This document shows, one piece after another, positions 7,087 through 14,772 of a stretch of 37,476 bases of DNA. The notes under the pieces were generated by a model that saw only the letters and a list, made by a program, of their open reading frames with translations, did not search any database and was not told the DNA's origin. The DNA is taken from the NCBI GenBank assembly GCA_934401725.1, contig CAKRSS010000019.1, forward strand, positions 1 through 37,476. The letters are read 5' to 3'. Both the position numbers and the translations under genes were made by a program. The DNA is from an uncultured Eubacteriales bacterium. GTDB taxonomy: Bacteria > Bacillota > Clostridia > Oscillospirales > CAG-272. The first letter of the stretch is position 1. Each line of letters begins with the position of its first letter.

Positions 7087-9768
7087 ATGAAGAAAAAAAT
7101 ACTCGCAATCATCACAACGCTTCTCGCAATGACCGCGCTGATCTCACTCAGTTTAATTACCGCCATGGCCGCGCAGCCGTCGATTGTCCTCGGCTCAGGT
7201 CAGGTGCTGTTCCGATCGCTCGACGGCGCGAAAAGCCCGTCCGTCGGCTCGCTGACATCCGTTGGCTCGGGCGACGGCAGCTATACGGACACAACCATCG
7301 ACTCCTCGCGCAGCTTCGTCGTATACGAAACCTCGGCGTCCACCGTCACGGGCGGAACGCTGCGCTTCAACTACTCCGGCGCCTCCTCGGGCTCGGGCGA
7401 ATACCTCTCCGTCCTCATAACGGACAAGACCGACAAGGTGCTCTACTACGGCAAGCTAAAGAGCATATCCTCCGCATCCGACAGCTCGGGCTACGTCGAC
7501 ATGACGCTCCCCTCGCTCTCGGTCAGCACACCCTATAACCTGCTGTTCTTCTCTGAAAAATGCACATCCGCCGGGGACACGGCAAGCCGCTTCTCGAGCG
7601 TCTCGCTGCTGGTCTACCCCGATCCTTACATCATCACCACGGCTCTTTCCGAAACCACACAGGGCGTCAACTACTCGTTCCAACTGAAGGCCGACAGTAA
7701 GGCTGCCACGCACAAGTGGAGCATTTCCACCGGTCGCCTTCCGAACGGCCTCACACTCGACGCCGACACCGGCCTGATATACGGCGCTCCGACAGTATCC
7801 GGCACTTTCAATTTTACGGTAAAGCTCGAGGCAAACGGCCAATCCAACACCAAGGCGCTGACGCTCAAAGTCAATCCCCCCATCAAAATCGAGTTCTCGA
7901 CTAACCTCGCGGAGTCGTCCGTGACGCGCCTCTCCATTCCGACCGGCCGCACCGTGCTGCTTACGGCAACCGTCAGCAGCGGAACGCCTGAGTATTCGAA
8001 CTACCAGTGGAGCGTCAACGGCGTGGTCATACCCGGCGCGACATCGGCATCCTACAAGGTTCCCACCTCGCAGATGGGCAACTACCGATACACCTTCACC
8101 GTTGCCGACTCGGCCACGGCCAATGCGACCGCGAGCATCGACATCGAAATACGCACCCCCGTCAATCCCAAGCTCAGTCATGCAACGCTTCAGTTTGATA
8201 AAGCTTCTCCCGCCGCAGTCTCGTTGACAAAAGACGACGGCGACTACACCTTTACCGGCAAAATCAAGTGCGGCAGTCGCACTCTGACGCTCGGCACCGA
8301 CTTCACCATCTCGGGCAACAAAGTCACCTTCCCGGTCGACACGCTGAAGTCGCTTGCGCTTAGCGAGTACACCGTCACGCTCGACTACGACGACACCACC
8401 GCCGATCCCTCCTTCACGCTCTACGTCATCGACACCTCCCTGCCCCCCGAGGTCGGCCCGCTGGCAACGCCCGCCGCCATTGACCGCGGCAGCGCGCTGA
8501 GCATCACCGTCCCCTCCGTCAAGACATACGGCACCGCCATCACATCACAGGGATGGAAAATCAAGCCCGTCGGGGCCGCTGATTTCGTTTCTTTTGACCC
8601 CTCAAAGCTGCTCGACTGCTCCTACAACGGCGCATCCCTCGTCTACTACGCCACCAACCGCGCAGGAACGACCACCTCGAACGCCGTCACAATCACCGTC
8701 AAGCATGTCCCCTCCGCCCGCTGGAAGACCAACGCGACACAGCACTGGCACATCTGCGCCTGCGGAGAGCAGTTCGACATTGAAAACCACACCTGCAACG
8801 CCGCAGGCGACTGCACCGTGTGCGGTTACCACTGCACGCACGTGTATTCGGAATACAAGTCCAACAACGACGCCTCCTGCACGGCGGACGGAACCAAAAC
8901 CCGCACCTGCTCGCTCTGCGGCTACAAGGACACCGTCACCGAGGCGGGCACCAAGCTCGGCCACTCGTGGAGCGCATGGCAGGTAAGCGACACCGAGCAC
9001 TGGCACGTCTGCACACGGTGCGGCACCAAGGCCGACACCGCGGCGCACGTCCCCGGCATTCCCGCAACGTACGAGACCCCGCAGGTCTGCACGGTGTGCG
9101 GCAAGGTGCTCGCCGAGCGACTGTCGCACGACACCTCCTCGGGTGGCTCGTCAGACACGACCACACCCGGCGGCGACACGACCAAAGATCCGTCCGGAAC
9201 AACCAAAGACCCCAGCGGCGAAACCACAAGAGATCCGTCCGGCACGACCTCTCCCTCTGATACAACTCCCGGCGGCGGAACAACATTCCCGTCCGATACC
9301 TCCTCGCCGAGCGGCTCCGGAACGGTCTCACCGTCTGACACATCGACACCGGGCGGCACAACGCACGACACAGGCAAGGTAATCAACATCTCCCGCAAAG
9401 ACGGCGACACGGACGACGAAAACCCGTCCTTCGTCAGCGACACTCCCCTCGGCGACGTGACACTGATAACCATCGACGGCCGCCCCCTCACCCGCGACGA
9501 ATACACGCTCTCGTCCGACGGGCTCGAGCTTGAGCTCCGCCCCTCCATCCCCATCGGTCCCGGCAAGCACACCCTGGTTGTCGAGACGCCCAACGGCCGC
9601 GGCGAGACCACCTTCACCATCAGCGACGGCGAGAGCGGCAGCCGCTTCCCCTTCTGGACGCTGTGGGTCATCCCGCACGTTTTCGTCGACATCGCAGGCC
9701 TCATCTGCATCGCACTGCTTGCCATCAAGCGTGACGATGACGACGGCGACAAGAAAAACAACAAATGA
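7087..9768 (+). CDS. Large surface-anchored multidomain protein (Ig-like, CBM_X2-like, Cys repeats)
   Basis: An 893-residue exported protein of unrecognised specific role. In order: a signal peptide (1-29, ending TAMAA); a beta-rich region; a putative-Ig (He_PIG) domain at ~178-264, recognised by SISTGRLPNGLTLDADTGLI; an Ig-like domain ~265-355; a CBM_X2-like domain ~360-448; a third beta domain to ~540; a Cys/His region 546-680 with five CxCG/CxxCG motifs and HWH(I/V)C repeats; a Ser/Thr/Pro/Asp/Gly linker ~682-762; an X2/IPT-like domain; one membrane segment at ~854-880; and a charged tail (DDDDGDKKNNK). There is no LPXTG, so anchoring is by the C-terminal helix. The GGAGG site is 14 nt from the ATG, unusually far. 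The stop overlaps the start of the next gene. Confidence 0.75.
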   Translation: MKKKILAIITTLLAMTALISLSLITAMAAQPSIVLGSGQVLFRSLDGAKSPSVGSLTSVGSGDGSYTDTTIDSSRSFVVYETSASTVTGGTLRFNYSGASSGSGEYLSVLITDKTDKVLYYGKLKSISSASDSSGYVDMTLPSLSVSTPYNLLFFSEKCTSAGDTASRFSSVSLLVYPDPYIITTALSETTQGVNYSFQLKADSKAATHKWSISTGRLPNGLTLDADTGLIYGAPTVSGTFNFTVKLEANGQSNTKALTLKVNPPIKIEFSTNLAESSVTRLSIPTGRTVLLTATVSSGTPEYSNYQWSVNGVVIPGATSASYKVPTSQMGNYRYTFTVADSATANATASIDIEIRTPVNPKLSHATLQFDKASPAAVSLTKDDGDYTFTGKIKCGSRTLTLGTDFTISGNKVTFPVDTLKSLALSEYTVTLDYDDTTADPSFTLYVIDTSLPPEVGPLATPAAIDRGSALSITVPSVKTYGTAITSQGWKIKPVGAADFVSFDPSKLLDCSYNGASLVYYATNRAGTTTSNAVTITVKHVPSARWKTNATQHWHICACGEQFDIENHTCNAAGDCTVCGYHCTHVYSEYKSNNDASCTADGTKTRTCSLCGYKDTVTEAGTKLGHSWSAWQVSDTEHWHVCTRCGTKADTAAHVPGIPATYETPQVCTVCGKVLAERLSHDTSSGGSSDTTTPGGDTTKDPSGTTKDPSGETTRDPSGTTSPSDTTPGGGTTFPSDTSSPSGSGTVSPSDTSTPGGTTHDTGKVINISRKDGDTDDENPSFVSDTPLGDVTLITIDGRPLTRDEYTLSSDGLELELRPSIPIGPGKHTLVVETPNGRGETTFTISDGESGSRFPFWTLWVIPHVFVDIAGLICIALLAIKRDDDDGDKKNNK

Positions 9769-10475
9769 TAAAGGTTTTTGTAACTGATGTGTCTGCCCTC
9801 ACGCCGGAGGTCGCAGAGAGGCTCTACACCTCTCTGCCCCGATGGCGGCAGGACAGGCTCGGGCACATACACATCGCAAAACAAAAAATGTTAAGCGCCG
9901 GAGCCGGTTTTCTTCTCGCTCCGGCATTTGATTCATTCGGACTTGACGCACACACTGCCCGCGTCAGCATAAATGAACATGGTAAGCCCTGCCTGCCGGA
10001 CGTCCCCGGCGTGCACTTCTCGCTGTCGCATTCGGGAAGCATGGCCATGTGCGCCATCGCCGACTCGCCCGTCGGCTGCGACATTCAGGAGCTGTCGGCC
10101 GCACGGCGCGGGGAGCGCGTCGCGCGGCGATTCTTCACACCGGCGGAGTACGCACGCATCGCTGCTGCAGCCAACCCGGAACGCGAATTCGTGCGGCTGT
10201 GGACGCTCAAGGAGAGCTACGTCAAGTACCTCGGCACAGGGATCGGCGGCTGCCCGCTCGACAGCTTTGAGCTTATCGGCGAGCCGCCGGTGCTCGCGCG
10301 GACGGAACGCGCGCCCATTCCCCTCTTTCGCGAATACACATTCGGCGGACAACCTGCGAGGCAACCTTCGGGACAGCCAACGGACCATCCCGATGAACAC
10401 CCCACGGGCCATCTCGCCGCCGTTTGCTGCGCACAGACGCCGGGCGAGGCGTCGTACGTGAGTATAGAGATGTGA
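9765..10475 (+). CDS. 4'-phosphopantetheinyl transferase (Sfp-like)
   Basis: It transfers the phosphopantetheine arm of CoA to a serine of carrier proteins. The 236-residue product shows the family motifs: FSLSHSG, VGCDIQEL (Mg-binding Asp) and WTLKESYVKYLGTG. Its length is that of Sfp rather than AcpS. The ATG overlaps the stop of the surface-protein gene (ATGA), so translation is coupled although no functional link is obvious. Near the C-terminus a four-residue periodic stretch (QPxxQPxxHPxxHPxxH, about residues 187-208) interrupts the usual fold. A likely client is the acyl carrier protein at 18337, but no polyketide or peptide synthetase lies in the window. Confidence 0.88.
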   Translation: MIKVFVTDVSALTPEVAERLYTSLPRWRQDRLGHIHIAKQKMLSAGAGFLLAPAFDSFGLDAHTARVSINEHGKPCLPDVPGVHFSLSHSGSMAMCAIADSPVGCDIQELSAARRGERVARRFFTPAEYARIAAAANPEREFVRLWTLKESYVKYLGTGIGGCPLDSFELIGEPPVLARTERAPIPLFREYTFGGQPARQPSGQPTDHPDEHPTGHLAAVCCAQTPGEASYVSIEM

Positions 10476-10557
10476 CAAACGCGTCCGGGACGCGTACTGT
10501 TGTGAAACAAGACAATTTACAGCGTTCCGGGCAACGCAAATATTACACTTTTGAGTC

Positions 10558-10586
10558 TTGACAACCATCGCCCGGCGGTGTATACT
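10558..10586 (+). promoter_or_regulatory. Promoter of the antiporter gene
   Basis: TTGACA (10558-10563), 17-bp spacer, TATACT (10581-10586). Confidence 0.85.
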
Positions 10587-10641
10587 ATGGTTTATACTGT
10601 GAAAACGGCATAAACCATTTTTATATGAAAGGCATTTCAAT

Positions 10642-11919
10642 ATGACTGATTTTCTTGCCATAGCACTGGCGCTGATATTCGGTCTGCTGTTCACGCGGGT
10701 GACCAACATCTTTAAGCTGCCCGACGTGACCGCATACCTTATCGCCGGTGTTCTAATCGGACCGTTCTGCCTCGGTCAGCTTGGTATTGAAGGGCTCGGC
10801 TTCACTTCACTTGAGGCCATCGAGCACTTAGGCTTCATTTCCGACGTGGCACTGGGCTTCATCGCATTCGCGATAGGCAACGAGTTCCGTCTTTCGCACC
10901 TCAAGGAGACCGGAAAGCAGGCCACCGTCGTCGGCATACTTCAGGCGCTTGTAACCACGCTTGTGGTTGACGCCGCGCTGCTCCTTCTGCACGTTTTCCT
11001 CGGCGACAAGCTGCCCGTCGAGGCGGCTATAACGCTGGGCGCTATCGCCGCAGCGACGGCCCCTGCGGCCACGCTGATGGTCGTCCGCCAGTACAAGGCC
11101 AAAGGTAAGCTGACAGACATCCTGCTTCCCGTCGTCGCGCTTGACGACGCCGTCGGATTGGCAGTTTTTGCGGTCTCGTTCGGCATTGCCGAGGCTATTG
11201 CGGGCGGAAGCGTCAGCCTGCTTTCGATAATTCTCGAGCCTCTGATTGAAATTGTCGGCTCCCTGCTCATGGGCGCTATTCTCGGCGCACTGCTGACGCT
11301 GCTTGAGCGTCTTTTCCACTCCAATCGCAACCGCACCTCGCTCATCATCGGCTTCGTGCTCGTAACGGTCGGCCTTTCGATGCTGGAGTTCGACATAGGC
11401 CCCGTGCACGTCGGCTTCTCGTCGCTGCTCGTCTGCATGATGCTCGGGTCGGTGTTCTGCAACCTGTGCCCGCTCTCCGAGGACCTCATGGAGCGCTCCG
11501 ACAAATGGACGGCGCCACTGCTGGCACTGTTCTTCGTGCTCAGCGGAGCTGAGCTCGAGCTTGATGTCTTCACAGACATCGCGGTGGTCGGAATCGGCGT
11601 TGTCTACATACTCTCGCGCTGCCTTGGCAAGTATGTCGGCGCTTACAGCTCCTGCGCGCTTGTCCACACTGACGACAGCGTCAAAAAACATCTCGGAATC
11701 ACGCTGTTCCCGCAGGCCGGTGTCGCGCTCGGCATGTGCGTGACGGCGTCGAGCCTCGGCAACTGCGGCAATCTGATACGCAACATCATTCTTTTCAGCG
11801 TACTGGTCTACGAAATTGTCGGCCCGATGCTCACAAAAATCTCGCTCATCAAGGCCGGAGACATCCACGAGGACAAAATCGACAGACGTCAGAAACTGCT
11901 TGAAGACAAAGGCAAATAA
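10642..11919 (+). CDS. Cation:proton antiporter, CPA2 family
   Basis: A 425-residue polytopic membrane protein with about 12-13 hydrophobic segments, of the Na+/H+ exchanger (CPA2, KefB/NapA-like) type. It exchanges Na+ or K+ for protons across the cell membrane. Typical features are the N-terminal LPDVTAYLIAGVLIGP motif, the GxxxxFxxGxE-like segment AFAIGNEFRLSHL, and the core helix VVALDDAVGLAVFA, whose adjacent aspartates form the ion site. There is no C-terminal TrkA-N domain, so regulation of the KefB kind is unlikely. It has its own consensus promoter and a strong terminator, making it monocistronic. Ion specificity is not readable. Confidence 0.88.
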   Translation: MTDFLAIALALIFGLLFTRVTNIFKLPDVTAYLIAGVLIGPFCLGQLGIEGLGFTSLEAIEHLGFISDVALGFIAFAIGNEFRLSHLKETGKQATVVGILQALVTTLVVDAALLLLHVFLGDKLPVEAAITLGAIAAATAPAATLMVVRQYKAKGKLTDILLPVVALDDAVGLAVFAVSFGIAEAIAGGSVSLLSIILEPLIEIVGSLLMGAILGALLTLLERLFHSNRNRTSLIIGFVLVTVGLSMLEFDIGPVHVGFSSLLVCMMLGSVFCNLCPLSEDLMERSDKWTAPLLALFFVLSGAELELDVFTDIAVVGIGVVYILSRCLGKYVGAYSSCALVHTDDSVKKHLGITLFPQAGVALGMCVTASSLGNCGNLIRNIILFSVLVYEIVGPMLTKISLIKAGDIHEDKIDRRQKLLEDKGK

Positions 11920-11922
11920 CTC

Positions 11923-11960
11923 AAAGCGAAGCCCGCACGGATGTGCGGGCTTCGCTTTTG
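11923..11960 (+). terminator. Terminator after the antiporter gene
   Basis: Perfect 16-bp stem (11923-11938 with 11943-11958, loop GGAT) ending in TTTT. The flanking A/T ends may allow use by the convergent gene as well. Confidence 0.85.
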
Positions 11961-12029
11961 ACATTCGCGCTCCCGTCGGAGCGCTTTTTATTTTATTCCG
12001 ATGGCACGGGTGCGCCACGCGCGGATTGC

Positions 12030-13145
12030 TCAATACATAATGTACGGTCTGCACCTCTCGCAAAAGCGCCCGCACTCGACGGCGGAAAAGCGCCGATACT
12101 CCTCAGGGTCAGCCTCACCGAGTATCCAGTCAGTACCCCAGCGCAGGCAAAGGCCGTTGTCGCGCTGTGTGTACTCAGGGTAGCGCCGCATGTGGCGCAG
12201 AATGCGCAGAGCGGCGGCAATCGGGTCGTAGGTCGATCGGTCGGTTATGTGCAGCTCGACGCCCTCGCAGCACTGCCCGGCGTGCTTGTTGAACTGCGGC
12301 GTAAAGCAGGTGCGGCGGTAGACCACGCCGTCATGCGGCTGCGAGCAAAGCTCGTCGTAAAGCCTGCGCGAGTCGACAAACGGTGCGCCTATCATATCGA
12401 ACGGGCGGGTGGTTCCCCGTCCCTCCGAAATGTTTGTCGCCTCGAAAATGCAGGTGCCGAGGTAATTCACCGCCGCGCCGACGCCCGGAATGTTCGGCGA
12501 CGGATTGACCCACAGCCCGTCGGTCTCGTCGACGTAAAGGTCGCGCGACCAGCCCTCGAGACGCACTACGCGAACCGCACAGCCGAGCGAATACTCCGCA
12601 TTTATATAGTTAGCGAACTCGCCGACCGTCAGCCCGTAGCGCGTCGGTATGGCGTACTCGCCGACAAACGACGAAAACCTGCTCTCATCAAGCACCGGCC
12701 CCATCACCGCGCCCGAGACGGGGTTGGGACGGTCGAGCACCACGAGCGACACTCCCGCCGCGGCACAGCGCCGCATGAGCTCGGTGAGGTTATATAGATA
12801 GGTGTAGAACCGCGCGCCGACGTCCTGTATGTCGTAAAGCACCAGGTCAATCTCCGCGAGCGCGGCGTCCAGCGCCTCGTTGCCGCACGACCTCATGCAG
12901 AGCATGCGCGCCCCTGTCTCGGGGTCGCGCGCGTCGTCTGCCCAGCTTCCATCCTGAAGATTGGTTCTGATACCGTGCTCGGGCGAGAGCAGCAGCCTGA
13001 GGTTATAGTCGCGCGCCAGCCGCTCGTAGGTCGGCACGCCCTCGCGGTCGATGCCCGACGCGTTGGTGAGCAGCGCCAGCCGCGCGCCGCGCAATTCGTC
13101 GTCTATCGTTCCGAGTCTGTCCGCTCCGCAGTAAATTCTGTGCAT
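12030..13145 (-). CDS. namZ: NamZ-like exo-beta-N-acetylmuramidase (DUF1343)
   Basis: The DUF1343 family is represented by NamZ, an exo-acting enzyme that removes terminal N-acetylmuramic acid from cell-wall fragments. The 371-residue product carries family-typical segments: LLLSPEHGI, YDIQDVGARFYTYLYNL, DRPNPVSGAVMGP, PSPNIPG and FEATNISEGRGTTRPF. There is no signal peptide, so a cytosolic role in muropeptide recycling is likely unless secreted by another route. The start at 13145 follows GGAGG by 7 nt; an upstream ATG (13193) has no ribosome binding site. It is divergent from the flippase gene, with 88 bp between them. No MurQ/MurK recycling genes are present here. Confidence 0.88.
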   Translation of the reverse strand: MHRIYCGADRLGTIDDELRGARLALLTNASGIDREGVPTYERLARDYNLRLLLSPEHGIRTNLQDGSWADDARDPETGARMLCMRSCGNEALDAALAEIDLVLYDIQDVGARFYTYLYNLTELMRRCAAAGVSLVVLDRPNPVSGAVMGPVLDESRFSSFVGEYAIPTRYGLTVGEFANYINAEYSLGCAVRVVRLEGWSRDLYVDETDGLWVNPSPNIPGVGAAVNYLGTCIFEATNISEGRGTTRPFDMIGAPFVDSRRLYDELCSQPHDGVVYRRTCFTPQFNKHAGQCCEGVELHITDRSTYDPIAAALRILRHMRRYPEYTQRDNGLCLRWGTDWILGEADPEEYRRFSAVECGRFCERCRPYIMY

Positions 13146-13233
13146 TTTGAACCTCCGTATTACGATTTTTTGTACTTCTACATCCGACTCCAACTGAATA
13201 AAGTTGAATATACCGTCAAGGAGTCAGAACACC

Positions 13234-14772
13234 ATGAAAAGCAGCCGAACATTTATATATAACGCCTTTGTTCTGCTGTCCGTAACGCTTGTCATGCGGA
13301 CAGTCGGAATGTACTTCAGCGTCTACCTGTCCAACCGCATCGGAGCCGAGGCCATGGGCGTATACTCGCTGATCGGCAGCGTATACGGCTTCGGCGTGAC
13401 GCTCGCTACCTCGGGCATAAATCTCGCCACCACCCGGCTGATTTCCGAGGCTACCGGCACCGACGCCGCCGTACGACGCCGCCGGACAATGCGCTGCTGC
13501 CTTGGCTACGCGCTGCTCTTCAGCACGATTGCCGCGATCGCACTCGTCGCGCTGTCGGGCGTGGCCTCCTACCGCTGGCTCGGCGACGCGCGCTGTCAGC
13601 GCCCGCTGGCGATACTCGCCTTCTCGCTGCCGCCCATCGCGCTGTCGTCATGTCTCAACGGCTATTTCACGGCGCGGCGACAGGTGATAAAAAACTCGCT
13701 GACCGTGTTTCTCGAGCAGGGTGTCCGCATATTTCTGACCGTCATACTGCTGACCCGGCTGCTGCCCGCAGGCGTCGAGTACGCCTGCATCGCGCTTGCA
13801 CTCGGCTCGCTCGCGGCCGAGCTTTGCTCGCTTGTCGTGCTTTCGCTGCTGTATGCCTTCGGCTCGCGACGCGACCGGCACGCGCCATATATGCAGACGT
13901 CGCCTGTCCTGCGACCGCTGCTTGCCATATCCCTGCCCGTCGCCTTCAGCTCGTACGTGCGCTCGGGGCTTCTGACGCTTGAGCACGCGCTCATCCCCGC
14001 CAGTCTGCGGCGTTACGGCGCGTCGGCGTCGACCTCGCTTGCGCTGTACGGCTCGCTGCACGGCATGGCTATGCCGGTCGTGCTGTTTCCCGCGCTGTTT
14101 ATCACGTCGTTCGCCGGGCTCCTCGTGCCTGAGCTGGCCGAGTCGCGCAGTCAGGGCGACACCGGGCGCTCGCAACGCATAATACGCACGACACTGCGCC
14201 TCTCGGGCATGTTTTCGCTCGGGGTGAGCGGAATTATGCTGTGCTTTGCCCGACCGCTCGGCGCGCTTCTCTACCCCGCCTCGCCGGACACGGGAACTTT
14301 CATCGCCATGATGGCTCCGCTCATCCCCGTCATGTACCTCGACACCATGACAGACGTCATGCTCAAGGGCATCGGCGAGCAGTTCTATTCAATGATAGTC
14401 AACATCGCGGACGCACTGCTGTCGGTGATACTCGTGGTTCTGCTGCTGCCGCGCATGGGCATTTACGGCTACGTGCTCGTCATTTATCTCGGCGAGACGC
14501 TGAACTTCGCGCTCAGCATCAGTCGGCTGATAGCGGTCGGCCGCGTGCGCCCCGACATTATGAACTGGTTCGGCAAGCCCGCGCTCGCAGTTCTCGGCGC
14601 AACCTGCCTGACGCGGCTCATCATAACCCTCTGCGACGCCGAATTCACCGCCGCGGGGCTGACATGGGCCATCATCTGCTGCTCGCTTCTCTACCTGCTC
14701 CTGCTTCGCGGGCTATACGCATTTGAGCACCGCGACGTCGCAGGCTTTGCGCGTCTGGTGCGCAGGCGATAG
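13234..14772 (+). CDS. SpoVB/MurJ-like lipid flippase (MOP superfamily)
   Basis: A 512-residue polytopic protein with about 14 hydrophobic segments, of the polysaccharide-transporter branch of the MOP superfamily (SpoVB, MurJ, Wzx). The N-terminal block NRIGAEAMGVYSLIGSVYGF followed by TSGINLATTRLISEA is typical of SpoVB-like proteins. These flip lipid-linked cell-wall or polysaccharide precursors. The ATG at 13234 has AAGGAG about 10 nt upstream and is preferred to a TTG ten codons earlier. Its last 33 codons overlap the 3' end of the convergent comEC gene. The neighbouring muramidase fits a cell-wall role; sporulation specificity is not shown. Confidence 0.85.
   Translation: MKSSRTFIYNAFVLLSVTLVMRTVGMYFSVYLSNRIGAEAMGVYSLIGSVYGFGVTLATSGINLATTRLISEATGTDAAVRRRRTMRCCLGYALLFSTIAAIALVALSGVASYRWLGDARCQRPLAILAFSLPPIALSSCLNGYFTARRQVIKNSLTVFLEQGVRIFLTVILLTRLLPAGVEYACIALALGSLAAELCSLVVLSLLYAFGSRRDRHAPYMQTSPVLRPLLAISLPVAFSSYVRSGLLTLEHALIPASLRRYGASASTSLALYGSLHGMAMPVVLFPALFITSFAGLLVPELAESRSQGDTGRSQRIIRTTLRLSGMFSLGVSGIMLCFARPLGALLYPASPDTGTFIAMMAPLIPVMYLDTMTDVMLKGIGEQFYSMIVNIADALLSVILVVLLLPRMGIYGYVLVIYLGETLNFALSISRLIAVGRVRPDIMNWFGKPALAVLGATCLTRLIITLCDAEFTAAGLTWAIICCSLLYLLLLRGLYAFEHRDVAGFARLVRRR

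Noticed and set aside
10485..10505. Hairpin ACGCGT-N5-ACGCGT after the phosphopantetheinyl transferase
   Set aside because: There is no T-tract, and the loop/arms are short; not called a terminator.
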